Below are positions 25,108 to 36,964 of a stretch of 64,000 nt of DNA, piece by piece. The number at the start of each line of letters is the position of its first letter. Within the stretch, counting starts at the first letter, position 1. A model generated the notes under the pieces. That model was not told the DNA's origin. It made no database searches and worked only from the letters and a program-made list of their open reading frames with translations. A program made the translations under genes and the position numbers. Source of the DNA: Lotus japonicus (Eukaryota; Streptophyta; Magnoliopsida; Fabales; Fabaceae); NCBI RefSeq assembly GCF_012489685.1, contig NC_080044.1, forward strand, positions 31,414,369 through 31,478,368, written 5' to 3'.

Positions 25108-25140
25108 TCCCCCGTGCATCGCACGGCTAAAAAATACTAA
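25108..25140 (+). mobile_element. Helitron 3' terminus
   Basis: CCGTGC-ATC-GCACGG forms a stem-loop, followed by a short A-rich spacer and the terminus CTAA at 25140, before T. This is the canonical Helitron 3' structure. The matching 5' end is uncertain. Confidence 0.6.
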
Positions 25141-25772
25141 TTTGAATATAATTTAACAATTTAACATCCGTGAGGAGTTGGTTTGAGACTGTCATGTTGC
25201 AGGGAGATGATGAGCTTACAGCTTCGATTGCCATGCTACTCTGGGCAATTTGGAAGCAGAGGAATGGGGTCATTTTTGGCAACGCAACACCTGATGTTTT
25301 GCACACAACCACTATGGCGGTGGAATTGTTAAGTGAATGGCAACAGGTGGTGGCACATAACGAAGATCAGAGAGCTCAGTGGGATGATTCCAGTTCTTCG
25401 AGGGTAGGGTGGAAAGCACCAGATAGTGGAACGTTGAAGATTAATGTGGATGCTGGATGGACAGGTCAAGCTAGCTCGGGCATGGCACTGGTGGTACGTG
25501 ATCACGTTGGAGCTTGCCTGTATGCAGAGATAGCACTCCTTGAACACAGATTAGCTCCAGCAATGGCAAAGGCCACGACACTACGTTGGGCACTTACGCG
25601 CATGTATCAATTGGAGTTGGACACGGTGATCATTGAGTCGGATGCTCTTAATGTGGTGAACCAATTCAATCGTGGGAAAGGGCAGGCAGATTTGGAGCCA
25701 CTAGTCTTTGATTGCAGAATGTTAGCATCTCATTTTTCTTCTTTCAAGTTACAACATGTGAAGAGGGAATCT
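25141..25772 (+). pseudogene. LINE RNase H domain, 5' segment (split by copia)
   Basis: The frame 25170-25775 encodes the RNase H-like domain found at the end of plant L1-type LINE ORF2. It has LKINVDAGWTGQASSGMALV (first catalytic Asp), then LAPAMAKATTLRWAL and IIESDALNVV (another catalytic Asp). The catalytic Glu usually found before the 'ALRWAL'-type segment appears replaced by Lys (MAK). Coding breaks exactly at the copia insertion and resumes at 31520. Upstream ORF2 (endonuclease, RT) is absent, so the copy is 5'-truncated. Confidence 0.8.
25768..25772 (+). repeat. Left target-site duplication of the copia element
   Basis: AATCT precedes the 5' LTR; AAGCT follows the 3' LTR (31520-31524). 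There is one mismatch. The right copy restores the LINE reading frame better, so the left copy has probably mutated. Confidence 0.75.
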
Positions 25773-26275
25773 TGAAGGAGTAATGGCACAAGTAATTGTG
25801 TTTGAATTTTTTCTTTTTGGTTATCACATTTAAGTCTGTATTTGTTGCCTCACATTCATTACATTCAATTGGTTTCAATGCCCTTTCTTACGGTTGTTTC
25901 CTCTGATACTAACGTTTTCATTCTCTTGTGATTTCAACGTTCATTAGTTTATGACTCTTTAAATTGATTTTATTACCTTTGAATTAAAAAAGGTTCCGTT
26001 GAATCTTGGTCAGTTTTCGATATGGCCATATATTTTATATAAGGGGTCACCTTGTTTGGGAATTGAACACTGGTTTTTTCCAACTAAAAATTCTGAGCAA
26101 TGGTTGTAGAGTCTCCAGTACGTTTGGGTTCTGAGTGCACAATACCTAACGTGCAGCTGTGTTAACCTTGGGGAGCAAACCCGGCACTGGATTGCACCGG
26201 AGGTCCGCCGGAATTTTTGCTTTCAAGGCAGTGGTTCTTCCACGGCGCAGCTTTCTCCCTTTGTTTTTTCTAACA
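25773..26275 (+). repeat. Copia 5' LTR (503 bp)
   Basis: It begins TGAAGGAGTAATGG and ends TTTTTTCTAACA, and pairs with an equally long LTR at 31017-31519. I count six substitutions and no indels between them (about 1.2% divergence). A TATA element (atataagggg, about 26035) starts the probable R/U5 part. Confidence 0.95.
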
Positions 26276-26316
26276 ATTTGAAAGCAAAAAAATTTTTATA
26301 TCAGAAAGTTGCATCA

Positions 26317-29300
26317 ATGGCTTTGCTGAAAAACAAGAACGCGCTGCCTGACCTCTCACGCCTTGAGCCTTTGGATGGCCCTAATTACAAACGATGGTCA
26401 CAGAAGCAGCTCATTTTCTTCAAACAACTTGAGATCGATTACGTGTTGTTTGAAGATCCTCCTCAAATTCCTGCTGGTGACAATGTCGATCCCGAAGCTG
26501 TGACAAATGCTACCAAGAAGCTGGAGCTCTATGGAAAATATAATAAATTGGTACGTGGTCATTTACTTGCTCATATGCCTAACAACTTGTTTGATTTGTT
26601 TTTTTCGGACAAATCTGCTAAGGCAATTTGGGAAAAATTGGAGAAAAAATATGGAGCGGATGATGCTGGAAACAGAAAATATGTGACTGGAAAATGGTTG
26701 CAATTTCAAATGGTGGATGACAAACCAATCACAGAGCAAGTTCATGAATATGAAAACCTGGTCGCTGATGTGGTGAATGAAGGGATAAAGATGTGCGAAA
26801 TTCTTCAAGCCAATGTGTTGATCGAAAAATTTTCACCCTCATGGAGTGATTTCAGAAATCATCTCAAACACAAGAAGAAGGACTTCACCCTCCAAGAGCT
26901 AATCAGTCATATGAGAACTGAAGAAGCAAATCGTCTTAAGGATAAGTATCATTTTGCACCTTTAAATTATTCTAATGCTAACTTAATTGAATCTGTTGGT
27001 GGTTCAGTTAAAAACAGGTTTAACAAAGGAAAAAAACCTATGCAAAATAAGTGGCAAGACAAGAAGCATGGTAACATGCAACTTGACAAAGTCCATAAAA
27101 AGATTCTGATGTGCTATGTTTGTGGCAAGACTGGACATAAAGCTTATCAGTGCCCTCTTCGCAAAGATGCCAAAGCCAAATATGATGGACATTCCTCAAA
27201 ACCACAAGCAAACCTAGCTGAAGATGAAGAGATCATTGCAGCAATGGTGGTAGAAGCCAATTTGGTGAACAACATGACTGAATGGATCCTAGACACAGGA
27301 GCAACTAGACACATTTGTGCAACCAAGGAACTTTTCCAAGAATTTGAAGTTGCAATTGATGGTGACATAGTCTACATGGGTAACTCTGCAACTGCTGGAG
27401 TGTGTGGTAAAGGAAAAATTCTACTTAAATTAACATCTGGGAAAACTTTATCTTTGTCCAATGTGTTGTTTGTTCCTTCCATGCATAGAAATTTAATTTC
27501 GAGGGCTTTACTTATCAAAGCAGGTTTAAAAATTGTGCTTAAGTCTGATAGGATTATCATCACAAAAAATGGGGACTTTGTGGGAAAAGGTTATTTGAAT
27601 GGTGGTCTGTTTGTTTTGAACACTATTGAGATGAATAATAATGCTTCTACTTCTGTTTATATTGTGGAGTCTATTGATGTTTGGCATGGTAGATTAGGAC
27701 ATCTTAATCTTGCTTCTATAAAAAGGCTTGGAACGTTGGACATTTTGCCTCCTATTTCTGAAGAAAATATATCTAAGTGTCAAATATGTGTTGAAGCAAA
27801 ACATTCAAAGAAACCTTTTAAAACGGTGACTAATCGTCAAACTGAACTCTTAGAATTAGTACATTCAGATTTGGGAGACTTTAAGAGTACAGTTAGTAGA
27901 GGTGGAAAAAAGTATTATGTCACATTTGTAGATGATTACTCACGATTTACTTATGTGTTCCTTCTAAAGTCAAAAGATGAAACTGAAACCTTTTTCCTTA
28001 AATACAAGGCTGAAGTGGAAAATCAATTGGATCGCCGTATAAAAAGGTTAAGATCAGATAGTGGTGGTGAGTATAGTACAACTAGTCTAAAGGATTTTTG
28101 TGAAAAAAATGGCATTGTACATGAATTCACTGCACCTTATTCACCTCAACAAAATGGCATAGCTGAAAGGAAAAATAGAACTTTGAAAAATATGATGAAT
28201 GCTATGTTACTTAGTTCTGGTATGCCTGATAATATGTGGGGGGGAAGCTATTCTAAGTGCTTGTTATATTCTTAACAGAGTTCCCCATAAGTATTTGGAT
28301 AAAAATCCTTATGATTCGTGGAAAGGTTATTCCCCAAACTTGAAATTATTTAAAGTGTGGGGGTGTTTGGCTAAGGTAGGAATCCCAGAATTCAAAAGAA
28401 ATAATATTGGTGCAAAAACTGTTGATGCTGTTTTTATTGGTTATGCTCTTGATAGTGTAGCATATAGATTCCTGAGTTTGAAAGACAACACTATTTTTGA
28501 ATCTAGAGATGCTGAATTTTTTGAGGATGTTTTTCCATATAAGAATAGACATTCTAATCATGTGCATAATTCTGTTTCTATGCTTGTACCTGTGATCAAA
28601 CCTGTTGATGTTTCTAGTTCTGATATAGCTGCTTCTAGTTCTGATATGCATGAACCTAGGAGAAGTAAAAGGCAACGAATTGAAACTAGTTTTGGACCAG
28701 ATTTTATAACTGCGTTCCTAACTGAAATTAAAGATGTTGATGTATTGTCTGAAGAATTGATATTGTCATATATTTTAGAAGAAGATCCAAAAACATATGA
28801 TGATGCAATAAAATCTATTGATTCTTCTTTTTGGAAGGAGGCCATTAAAAGTGAAATAGATTCTATAATGAGTAATCATACTTGGGAGCTTGTTGATCTT
28901 CCTGCAGGTTGCAAACCAATAGGCAGTAAGTGGATTTTCAAAAAGAAGGTTAGACCTGATGGATCTATTGAGAGATTCAAAGCAAGACTGGTAATTAAAG
29001 GTTTTACTCAAAAACATGGTGTTGATTTCTTTGACACTTTTCACCAGTTACTAAAATCTCCACTGTTGGAGCTTTGATTGCTTTAGCTGCGATAAATAAC
29101 TTATTCATACATCAAATGGATGTAAAAATAGCTTTTTTGAATGGAGATTTAAATGAAGAAATATATATGAAGCAACCAGAAGGTTGTGTTATTTCTGGTC
29201 AAGAACACAAAGTTTGCAAGTTAAAAAAATCCTTGCATGGCTTAAAACAAGCACCTAAACAATGGTATGAGAAGTTTAATAGTGCTTTGATAGAATATGG

Positions 29301-30319
29301 ATTTGTTGTGAATTCTTCTGATACTTGCGTATACACAAAGCTGTTTGAACATAATTGTGTTATTATATGTTTATATGTGGATGATATGTTGATTTTTGGA
29401 ACAAGTTTGGAAGTGATAAATAAAACTAAAATGTTTTTATGTTCCAAATTTGAAACCAAAGATTTAGGGGAAGCTGATGTGATTCTGGGGATAAAAATAA
29501 AGAAAACAGAAAATGGTTTTTCTTTGAATCAATCACATTATATTGAGAAATTATTAAAAAAAGTTCAACAACTTTGATGTAATGCCTGCTAAAACTCCAT
29601 ATGATGCTAGTGTGTGCTTGAAAAAGAATTATAATGTGAGTGTGTCTCAATCTGAATATGCAAAAATTGTTGGTAGTGTCATGTTTTTGATGAATTATAC
29701 CAGACCCGATATTGCATATGCAGTGAGCAGATTGAGCCGCTATACTCATAATCCAAGTAGTGAACATTGGAATGCATTGCATCGCCTTTTAAAGTATTTA
29801 AGAGTTACTATGCATTGGAGTTTAAATTTCACTAAATTTCCTTCAGTGTTAGAAGGATATTGTGATGCCAATTGGGTTTCAGATAATGATGAGATAAGCT
29901 CCACAAGTGGATATGTGTTCACTTTAGGTGGAGGGGCTATTTCATGGAAATCTGCAAAACAAACATGTATAGCACGATCTACAATGGAATCTGAATTTAT
30001 TACTCTTGAGTTAGCAGGTTAAGAAGTAGAATGGCTGAGAAGCCTGTTAGATGACATACCACTGTGGGGGAGACCTATACCTACAGTACCTCTTCACTGT
30101 TATTCACAAGCAGCAATTGGAGTTGCTAACAACAATGCTTACAATGGAAAGAAAAGACACTTACGTGTTAGACACAGTATTGTAAGACAGTTGATTAAGA
30201 ATGGTGTGATTTCACTTGAGTATGTAAGAAGTGAAAGAAATCTTGCTGATCCTCTCACTAAAGGATTAACAAAGAAGATGATTTTAGATACGTCGAGGGG
30301 GATGGGGCTTAAGCCTTGA
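26317..30319 (+). pseudogene. Ty1/copia gag-pol polyprotein with three frameshifts and one stop
   Basis: Domain order is gag, protease, integrase, RT, RNase H, which defines Ty1/copia. The start is ATG 26317 (MALLKNKNALPDLSRLEPLD). A CCHC knuckle (CYVCGKTGHKAYQC) lies near 27115, protease WILDTGATRHIC near 27284, and integrase GHLNLASIKRL...CQICVEAKH at 27700-27800 with DDYSRFTYVFLL. RT motif YVDDMLIF lies near 29374, and RNase H CDANW and STMESEF follow. Breaks are: +1 in a seven-G run (28237-28244); a missing base in a T run near 29040; +1 in a seven-A run near 29557; and TAA at 30020-30022. After the stop, homology continues to 30319. The element is nearly complete in length, but this copy cannot make the full protein as read. 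Confidence 0.93.
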
Positions 30320-31016
30320 GAAAGAAGAAAGTATGGTGGACACCCAATTTGTTGGTCAAACCAAGCCATATGATTACTCTTGTGTATGCATTACATTCTC
30401 ATCCCTATGACACGAGGTAATGCTATTTTTGAAAGAGATACATAGCCATTTGTGGTGGTGCTACTGAGACGCACTTGATGTATCTACGATAAAGTGCTTT
30501 TGAGACGCACTTAATCTACTTTCAAATAAAAATTATTAAAATGAAGTTTATTCACAAGTGACATGTGTGAAAGTGCTTTGAGAGACGCACTTAAATGCTC
30601 ATGAGACGCATTTATTCACAGTAGACATGTATGAAAGTGCGTTGTGAGACGCACTTAAATGCTTATGAGACGCATTTAAAATTTTATGTGAATAAATATG
30701 TGAGTGAGATGGTAAAAGCCGCTATCTATGAAAGACTTGGGCAATCTTTCTAAAAACTCACATGTATCCCAAGGTTCGGAAAATGGCTTTAATATTCTAT
30801 CGCGGCGTCTCTACATTTTTAAAGTTATAGTGTGTGTAGTGGGGGTTCCAACCAAGTCAAACAAGTTCAAGATTCGTTCACTCTTTTGACAAAATTTGTC
30901 GCCTCACTTCACTACGTGTTAATTCAATCCTCTGGACATTAACACTTAAGCACAAAAAATTAACTTTCTTTGCTCAGAATTTTATTTTAATCACTTGATT
31001 GCCATTAGTGGGGGAT
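30320..31016 (+). mobile_element. Copia 3' noncoding region with GAGACGCA repeats and polypurine tract
   Basis: About 700 bp separate pol from the 3' LTR. Six copies of 'gagacgca(c/t)tt' lie between 30464 and 30680, several preceded by 'aaagtgc', which can pair with 'gcactt' to form small hairpins. The polypurine tract AGTGGGGGAT (31007-31016) directly abuts the 3' LTR. Confidence 0.8.
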
Positions 31017-31519
31017 TGAAGGAGTAATGGCACAAGTAATTGTGTTTGAATTTTTTCTTTTCGGTTATCACATTTAAGTCTATATTTGTTGCCTCACATT
31101 CATTACATTCAATTGGTTTCAATGCCCTTTCTTACGGTTGTTTCCTCTGATACTAACGTTTTCATTCTCTTGTGATTTCAACGTTCATTAGTTTATGACT
31201 CTTTAAATTGATTTTATTACCTTTGAATTAAAAAAGGTTTCGTTGAATCTTGGTCAGTTTTCGATATGGCCATATATTTTATATAAGGGGTCACCTTGTT
31301 TGGGAATTGAACACTGGTTTTTTCCATCTAAAAATTCTGAGCATTGGTTGTAGAGTCTCCAGTACGTTTGGGTTCTGAGTGCACAATACCTAACGTGCAG
31401 CTGTGTTAACCTTGGGGAGCAAACCCGACACTGGATTGCACCGGAGGTCCGCCGGAATTTTTGCTTTCAAGGCAGTGGTTCTTCCACGGCGCAGCTTTCT
31501 CCCTTTGTTTTTTCTAACA
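31017..31519 (+). repeat. Copia 3' LTR (503 bp)
   Basis: Near-identical to the 5' LTR (six substitutions). It begins TGAAGGAGT after the polypurine tract and ends TCTAACA, then the AAGCT duplication. Confidence 0.95.
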
Positions 31520-31676
31520 AAGCTAACACAGTAGCCCATATTTTAGCATCGATTGCAGCGGAGTATCCAAATAAATGTTGGTGGGATGATTTCCCTACCC
31601 AAATTCAAGCTGCACTTTTAGCAGATGTATTCTCAGTTGTTATTTAATGAAATTTGCATTTCCCATAAAAAAAAAT
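31520..31676 (+). pseudogene. LINE RNase H domain, 3' segment and poly(A)
   Basis: LINE coding resumes right after the copia LTR (NTVAHILASIAAEYPNKCWW), the last RNase H motif of plant LINEs. It ends with a stop and a short tail with poly(A) at about 31667-31675, so the 3' end of the LINE is real. Together with 25141-25772 this is one truncated LINE copy. Confidence 0.8.
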
Positions 31677-32239
31677 TATAATATTCAATGCATCCCTGGT
31701 TTAAAATCTGCTTTTTTTTTTCTTTTCTTTTTTTTTAATGGTTAACATCATGTAAACCTGGACTCAAATATAAAAAAAAAAAAACTTCTAAGGTAGGTCT
31801 CGTCTGAAACTAAAATTATCCTGGGAAAACCTTATCTTTTTATATTAATTGCATATTTGCACATCTGGGGAGTATATATTTTTTTTCTTCCTCTTTTTTA
31901 TCCTAATATAAAAATTATAGAACAATAAAAAATTGTAATAACACATTTTTTATAGAACCTCATTAAGTGGCACCCTAAACTTTCTCACTTATTTAATGAA
32001 TATAGTTATATGTATATCAAATAAAATCTTGAACTGTATATCAAATCAAAACACCCGAATTAGTTGCCAACCTTTTAAATTAGTAGATATTAAATGACTA
32101 TTTTTTCTAAAACTTAGAAAATTTGAACCAATGAAAAATGCACATGTGGAAAATAGTAAGGAAGAGCCAATCAAACAAATACATGTATCATTTAAAACAC
32201 AATATGACTCACTTTGGTGAATGAGCTTTATATATTATA
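31677..32239. other. A/T-rich noncoding interval
   Basis: No gene is visible. The segment 32110-32238 ('ccaatgaaaaatgcacatgtgg...gagctttatatatta') recurs in diverged form at about 42.84-42.96 and 43.50-43.65 kb. It resembles a minus-strand Helitron 5' terminus. Confidence 0.5.
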
Positions 32240-35200
32240 GCTCAATAACTCGTGCGCTGCACGGAATTTTAGATTGAAATTTTTTAATAAAAAAATTAGT
32301 TTTCATATTAAATTACAAATAAGTCAATCGTGTATAAGTCAACCGTGTAATATATATATGAAGAGAAAAATGGGTAAATGAAATTGTGTTTTTATACATC
32401 AAACATTTCCAAAAACTTCCTTAAACACTACATTTACATTACTGGTCTGTTGTTTGCCCGACTCATCCATTACACAAAGTTTAAGACTCTTTCTTGAGCG
32501 TACTCTAGAGAAAGCTACATATAACTGACCATGAGTGAAGACGAGTCTTGAAAGGAAGAATCCAACCTGAGATAGTGTTTGTCCTTGGCTTTTGTTTATG
32601 GTCATCGCAAAACATACTGCAATTGGAAACTGTCTTCTTCTGAATTTAATTTAAAATTTGGAATCAGAAGAAACCAAGTCCATTCTTGAAATGTTGACTT
32701 TGTCATTAGCATTTGTTCCCGTGATAACAATTGCACCAATAACACGTTCACCAAGTTCATTCACAATAAACCTGGTTTCATTGCATAAATAGGCTACTTG
32801 GTCTATATTTCTTAAAAGCATGATTGGAGCACCAACTTTCAATAATAGTTTGTGGTTAGACATTCCTGAACTTTTAGTGTCGTTCAAAAATTATGTGGTA
32901 AATCACTCACCTCGAATTTCAGAATCCTTATCAGATCGCAAGGCAAAGTCGAAGCTTAGATATTCATGTTCTGGAGCAGCTACCATGACAAACATTTAAG
33001 TGTTTATCATTTCAACAGGCTCTAGTGTAGGGGCCAATATTGCTCTATCTTGAAAGAATTGTGGTCTTTCATTTTGCGCGGAAGGTCAGGATATGTATAT
33101 TTAATCAACTCCATTAATGGGTCATGACTAATTGGGATGAGCAGATCTGGCGGGATTTGAACATCATACTCTCCAGCTCCGAAATCAGGATGATCACCAT
33201 TTCCAATTTTAAGAATCCCTTTGATTTCTTTTGCTTCATCAGTCGTCTCAGATGCGGTTATCTGCATGTTGTTAGACAATTTCATAACTTTGTAATGCTT
33301 CCACAATGATGAAGAGTTTACAGTAGCTTCCACAACCTCCTGTTTGCTTCCTCTAGTTATTACAGGAATTATTTGTCTAAAATCACCTCCACGTATTACT
33401 ACTTTTCCTCTAAAAGGTTTATGTACGTTGTCTTCATTTTTCAACCTCATTAAATCTTGAAATCTAACGTCTAGAGCTTCGAAATAAAACTTTTTCGACA
33501 TTGGAGCTTCATCCCATATAATACGGTTTGTTTCAAGCAGAAACTTTACTCGTAGACTTCCCTGTTTTATATTACATGTTGAGGTCTCTGTAGCATCCAA
33601 TGGAATGTAAAATTTAGAATGAGTTGGTCTGCCTCAAGGCAAGAGTAATGATGATATGCCACTGGAAGTAACATTAAGCACAATTAGTCCTCCGGATCTA
33701 AGTGACGCGAATAAAGTGTTCCAAACAAAAGTCTTCTCGTATACAGACTTTTGCTCGGGTGTAAGCATACTAATCGACTCTTCATATTGTTCCTTTAATG
33801 GATCTTTGTTCATCGACAATAAATCTATTGTCAAATTGAAAGATTTCATCATATTCTGGAGATGGCAAAGATGAGTAATCATTTAATGACCTACCATTTC
33901 TTTGGAGCAACTTCTCAAATTCAATGATACATAAAATTTTCAAATCAGCATCTGCGATTGGTAGTCCTGCAGTCGAGAAGGAAGATTAACTAATGATTTT
34001 TTACTGTATCGAATATAACTAATGTTGTTTACACACTTTGCATAATTAAATCCAAGCAATAATTATATTATAATAGCACTATTTTAAATCTTAATAATAT
34101 AACTTGAAAACCAACATACCTGGATCATGTGAAGGTATGAAAAACGGTAGAAAGGGGGGTTTTGAATAGCGTTTTCAGAATAAAACTTTCACCTTAAGAT
34201 TTTAGCAAATCTTTCGAGACACAAGTAAAGTGCTTAAGATAAGAGATTAGGAAAACACACAAGGATTTTATCCTGGTTCACTTGATGAATCACTCAAGCT
34301 AGTCCAGTCCACCCGTGAAGGTGATTTCTTCCTTCTTAGAATGAAGGCAATCCACTAATCAGAGAATTGTTACAACTGCACTTGAAACCTACAAGTGACT
34401 ACCAATACACTGACTTAGCTCACACTAAGATTCACTCTCTTAGTCTTCTCTAGGATCCGATCAACCTTGATCTCCTAAAGGTAAACTAAACAACTGTTTA
34501 GGAAATATTGTTTACAAGGAAATTGCTTCTTAAAAGCTTGTAGTAAACACAATGAATTCAATGAAGAAAGAATGCTTAGAAGATTTGAGTATAGCTTGCG
34601 CGTATGAGATTCTTCCAACCGCATCTTTCAATCTTCAGCCTCTATATATACTCCAAGGATTAGGGTTTGAACATTGCATGAGAATGCTACCGTTGGAGGG
34701 CAGATCTGGAATTTCCAGCTTTTGCTGTGGTTGAGAATGTTAGGTTAGGTCGTCAGGATAGTACATTTGGTTTTGTACTTTGGATAGCGACTTGACCTTT
34801 AACCTAGTATACTTCTGATCAGAGGAATGTTTCATGTTGGAACTTGTGAAGCTTGTTGATCAGAGTCAGAGGGAAGCATGGATCCTCTGACCGTTGTATC
34901 TTCTAATTCTGAACTCAGATGAGAAGTACTTAGTCTTCAGAGCCATTTTGCTTCTGGACTTCAGAGTCTTCACTTTTCAGCTTCTGGATCTTCAGAGTCT
35001 TCTACACCATCAGAACATCTGAACCTTCCGTGTGTCTGGGTTGTCAGAACGTCTGGATCTTCATAACTTAAAGTGAGTTGAGTCCATATCAGAGCTTGAA
35101 TGACTTCAGATCTTCTGAAGCTTTTCTACTGTTCAGATTGAACATAGAGATTGTGAAAGCGTTGCTTGGGTCACTCTTTAAGCACAGTGCTTCTGATTTG

Positions 35201-36250
35201 TGTGAGATTGTGTTAAGGTCAGAGCCTGTTAAGAGCACACTCAGAAAACACGTTAGAGTACCACAATTGTTCATACTAAAATGTTAACTTGTAATCATCA
35301 AAACATAGAGTTGTACTACTCGATCAAAACTTGATCTTACATCATGAAATGTTTTTCTTCTATGGTGTAGAATGCCTTTTGATAAGAGAAGTCATCTTGC
35401 GTCCCAAACATCATTAGGTTTTGATATTGAATTCATCATTAACATTCTTACAAAGAGTTTCCTCATTTCTTCTCTGGAAGCTAAATTAAATACTTCTTTA
35501 ATTGCATCTATATATTCTTTGACATATGTTAGCAACCTCAATTGATCGAATGCTTCCTTAAAAGTATCATATGTTATTCCCTTCACCATTCTGGTACTTC
35601 TATATGATGTACAACCCTTTTGCATATTTAGTAGGATTCTCATGTAATATAACTCTACGATGCCTTGAGGGATATATTGTAGTCTGCCAATTCTTGGTTT
35701 TCAGAATCTATCTTTTTTATGATAAACAAATCTACTAGAAAATTCAACATGTGTTAGATTCCGCCCACCCCGGTATTTCGCATTAGTTGCAAATCAAGTC
35801 ATAAACATTATGAATTTTGTACCACTCTTTTCAAGAACATCTTCAACGTCTTCATCATCATTATAATATACCAAATATTCATTTGGAAGATGAAAAATTA
35901 GTTTTGCACCGACAACCATCGTTTGTGTATGGTAAAGTCAAATGTTCTCCAAGCTGCCTCATATGGAGAAAGATAACGACAATCATAATATTGTTTTACT
36001 TCGTCCACTGGCTCTTTGCTTGAGCATCGTTGTCCTTATTTGAAATTTAAAGCGTTGCTCGGTCTACGCCTTTGTTGATATATTTGAACAACTACTTTAT
36101 AGCATTTGACTTGTTACAATACTCCACATTAATATGAGCTTGATATCTCATAAGGAGAGTGAGATTGTAAGACACATCATACCTGCAATGTAGAACATGC
36201 CACATTACCAAACTTCATCAACTTTTATGCCCTACCTTATTGTGAATTAT
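32240..36250 (-). pseudogene. Helitron helicase pseudogene (copy 2), split by a solo LTR
   Basis: Minus-strand fragments of Helitron Rep/Hel occur in order: QAHINVEYCNKSNAIK-like and KYINKGVD-like sequence at 36050-36170; TYDTFKEAFDQLRLL and KEYIDAIKE at 35643-35392; then helicase core at 33882-33634 and 33600-33022 (GGDFRQIIPVITRG); MLLRNIDQ...GERVIGAIVITG at 32887-32651; and MTINKSQGQTLSQVG...AFSRVRSRKS at 32605-32399. Stops and frameshifts separate the pieces. A solo LTR splits it at 34130-35341. The 3' hairpin GTGC-AGC-GCAC lies near 32251-32262. The Rep N-terminus and true 5' end were not located. Confidence 0.85.
34125..35346. mobile_element. Solo LTR (1212 bp) with TCATG target-site duplication
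   Basis: The element 34130-35341 begins TGAAGGTATGAAAAACG and ends CTTGATCTTACA. It is flanked by TCATG (34125-34129 and 35342-35346), a 5-bp duplication typical of LTR retrotransposons. It contains no gag or pol. It is homologous along its length to the LTR at 53789-54941, including 'ccagtccacccgt(g/t)aaggtg' and many 'cagag(c/t)ttct' repeats. It is most simply a solo LTR, possibly of a copia (SIRE-like) family; the lineage is a guess. Confidence 0.85.
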
Positions 36251-36762
36251 GTCTTTTTCTTTTTCGTGTCTTGACTGATGCACTTGCCGCATTATCCATG
36301 TCAAAAAGGCAGCTAGGTTTCTAAAGTGTGAAAGAGAACATATTTTCTAAGTGTTGTGGGTCTTTGATGCAAAGTCTCGTAATTCTATGTCTATAAAGTC
36401 TCGTAATTTTTTAAAGTGTGTTTGGCTCTACTTAGGTTTTTAAATTTCAAAAAGGAAGGATTAAGCTTAATTATGATGTCACGAGCCATGATATTTGATC
36501 AGATTGTGTTTATTTTTGGAATAATTAAATTGTCTTCCTAATTTCTATTGGTTCAAATTAGGATATTTCATATTTCAGGGATTAAATTGTTTCATTGTTT
36601 CAATGTATATCCTGTTTACAGTTTGTGCCAATATATAAATATAATGTTTTATGTCAAAAGTAATTGGATAACCGTATAGTTTTTTAATCAATTTATAAAG
36701 TAGTATCAATATCAATATCAATCAATATATATTAGAAAAGAAGAACTTCCATAGTGATGTGT

Positions 36763-36822
36763 CAGCACCAAATTAATTCTTAGTGACGTGTCAGCACCAG
36801 ATTAATTCTCATAAAAATTATT
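36763..36822 (+). repeat. 32-bp direct repeat, two copies
   Basis: 'gtgtcagcaccaaattaatt' is followed at once by 'gtgtcagcaccagattaatt' in the same frame of spacing. A diverged third trace ('cagattaattctcataaaaa') lies near 39110. Confidence 0.7.
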
Positions 36823-36964
36823 CCACGTGTCAATTTGTTAGAGGATATAATTTTCAATTGATATATGTTTTAATTTTATATATTCTAACCTAATTAATTG
36901 ATATTATTTTAGAAGATATAATTTTCAATTGATATATGTTTTAGTTTTATAGATTCTAAAATAA

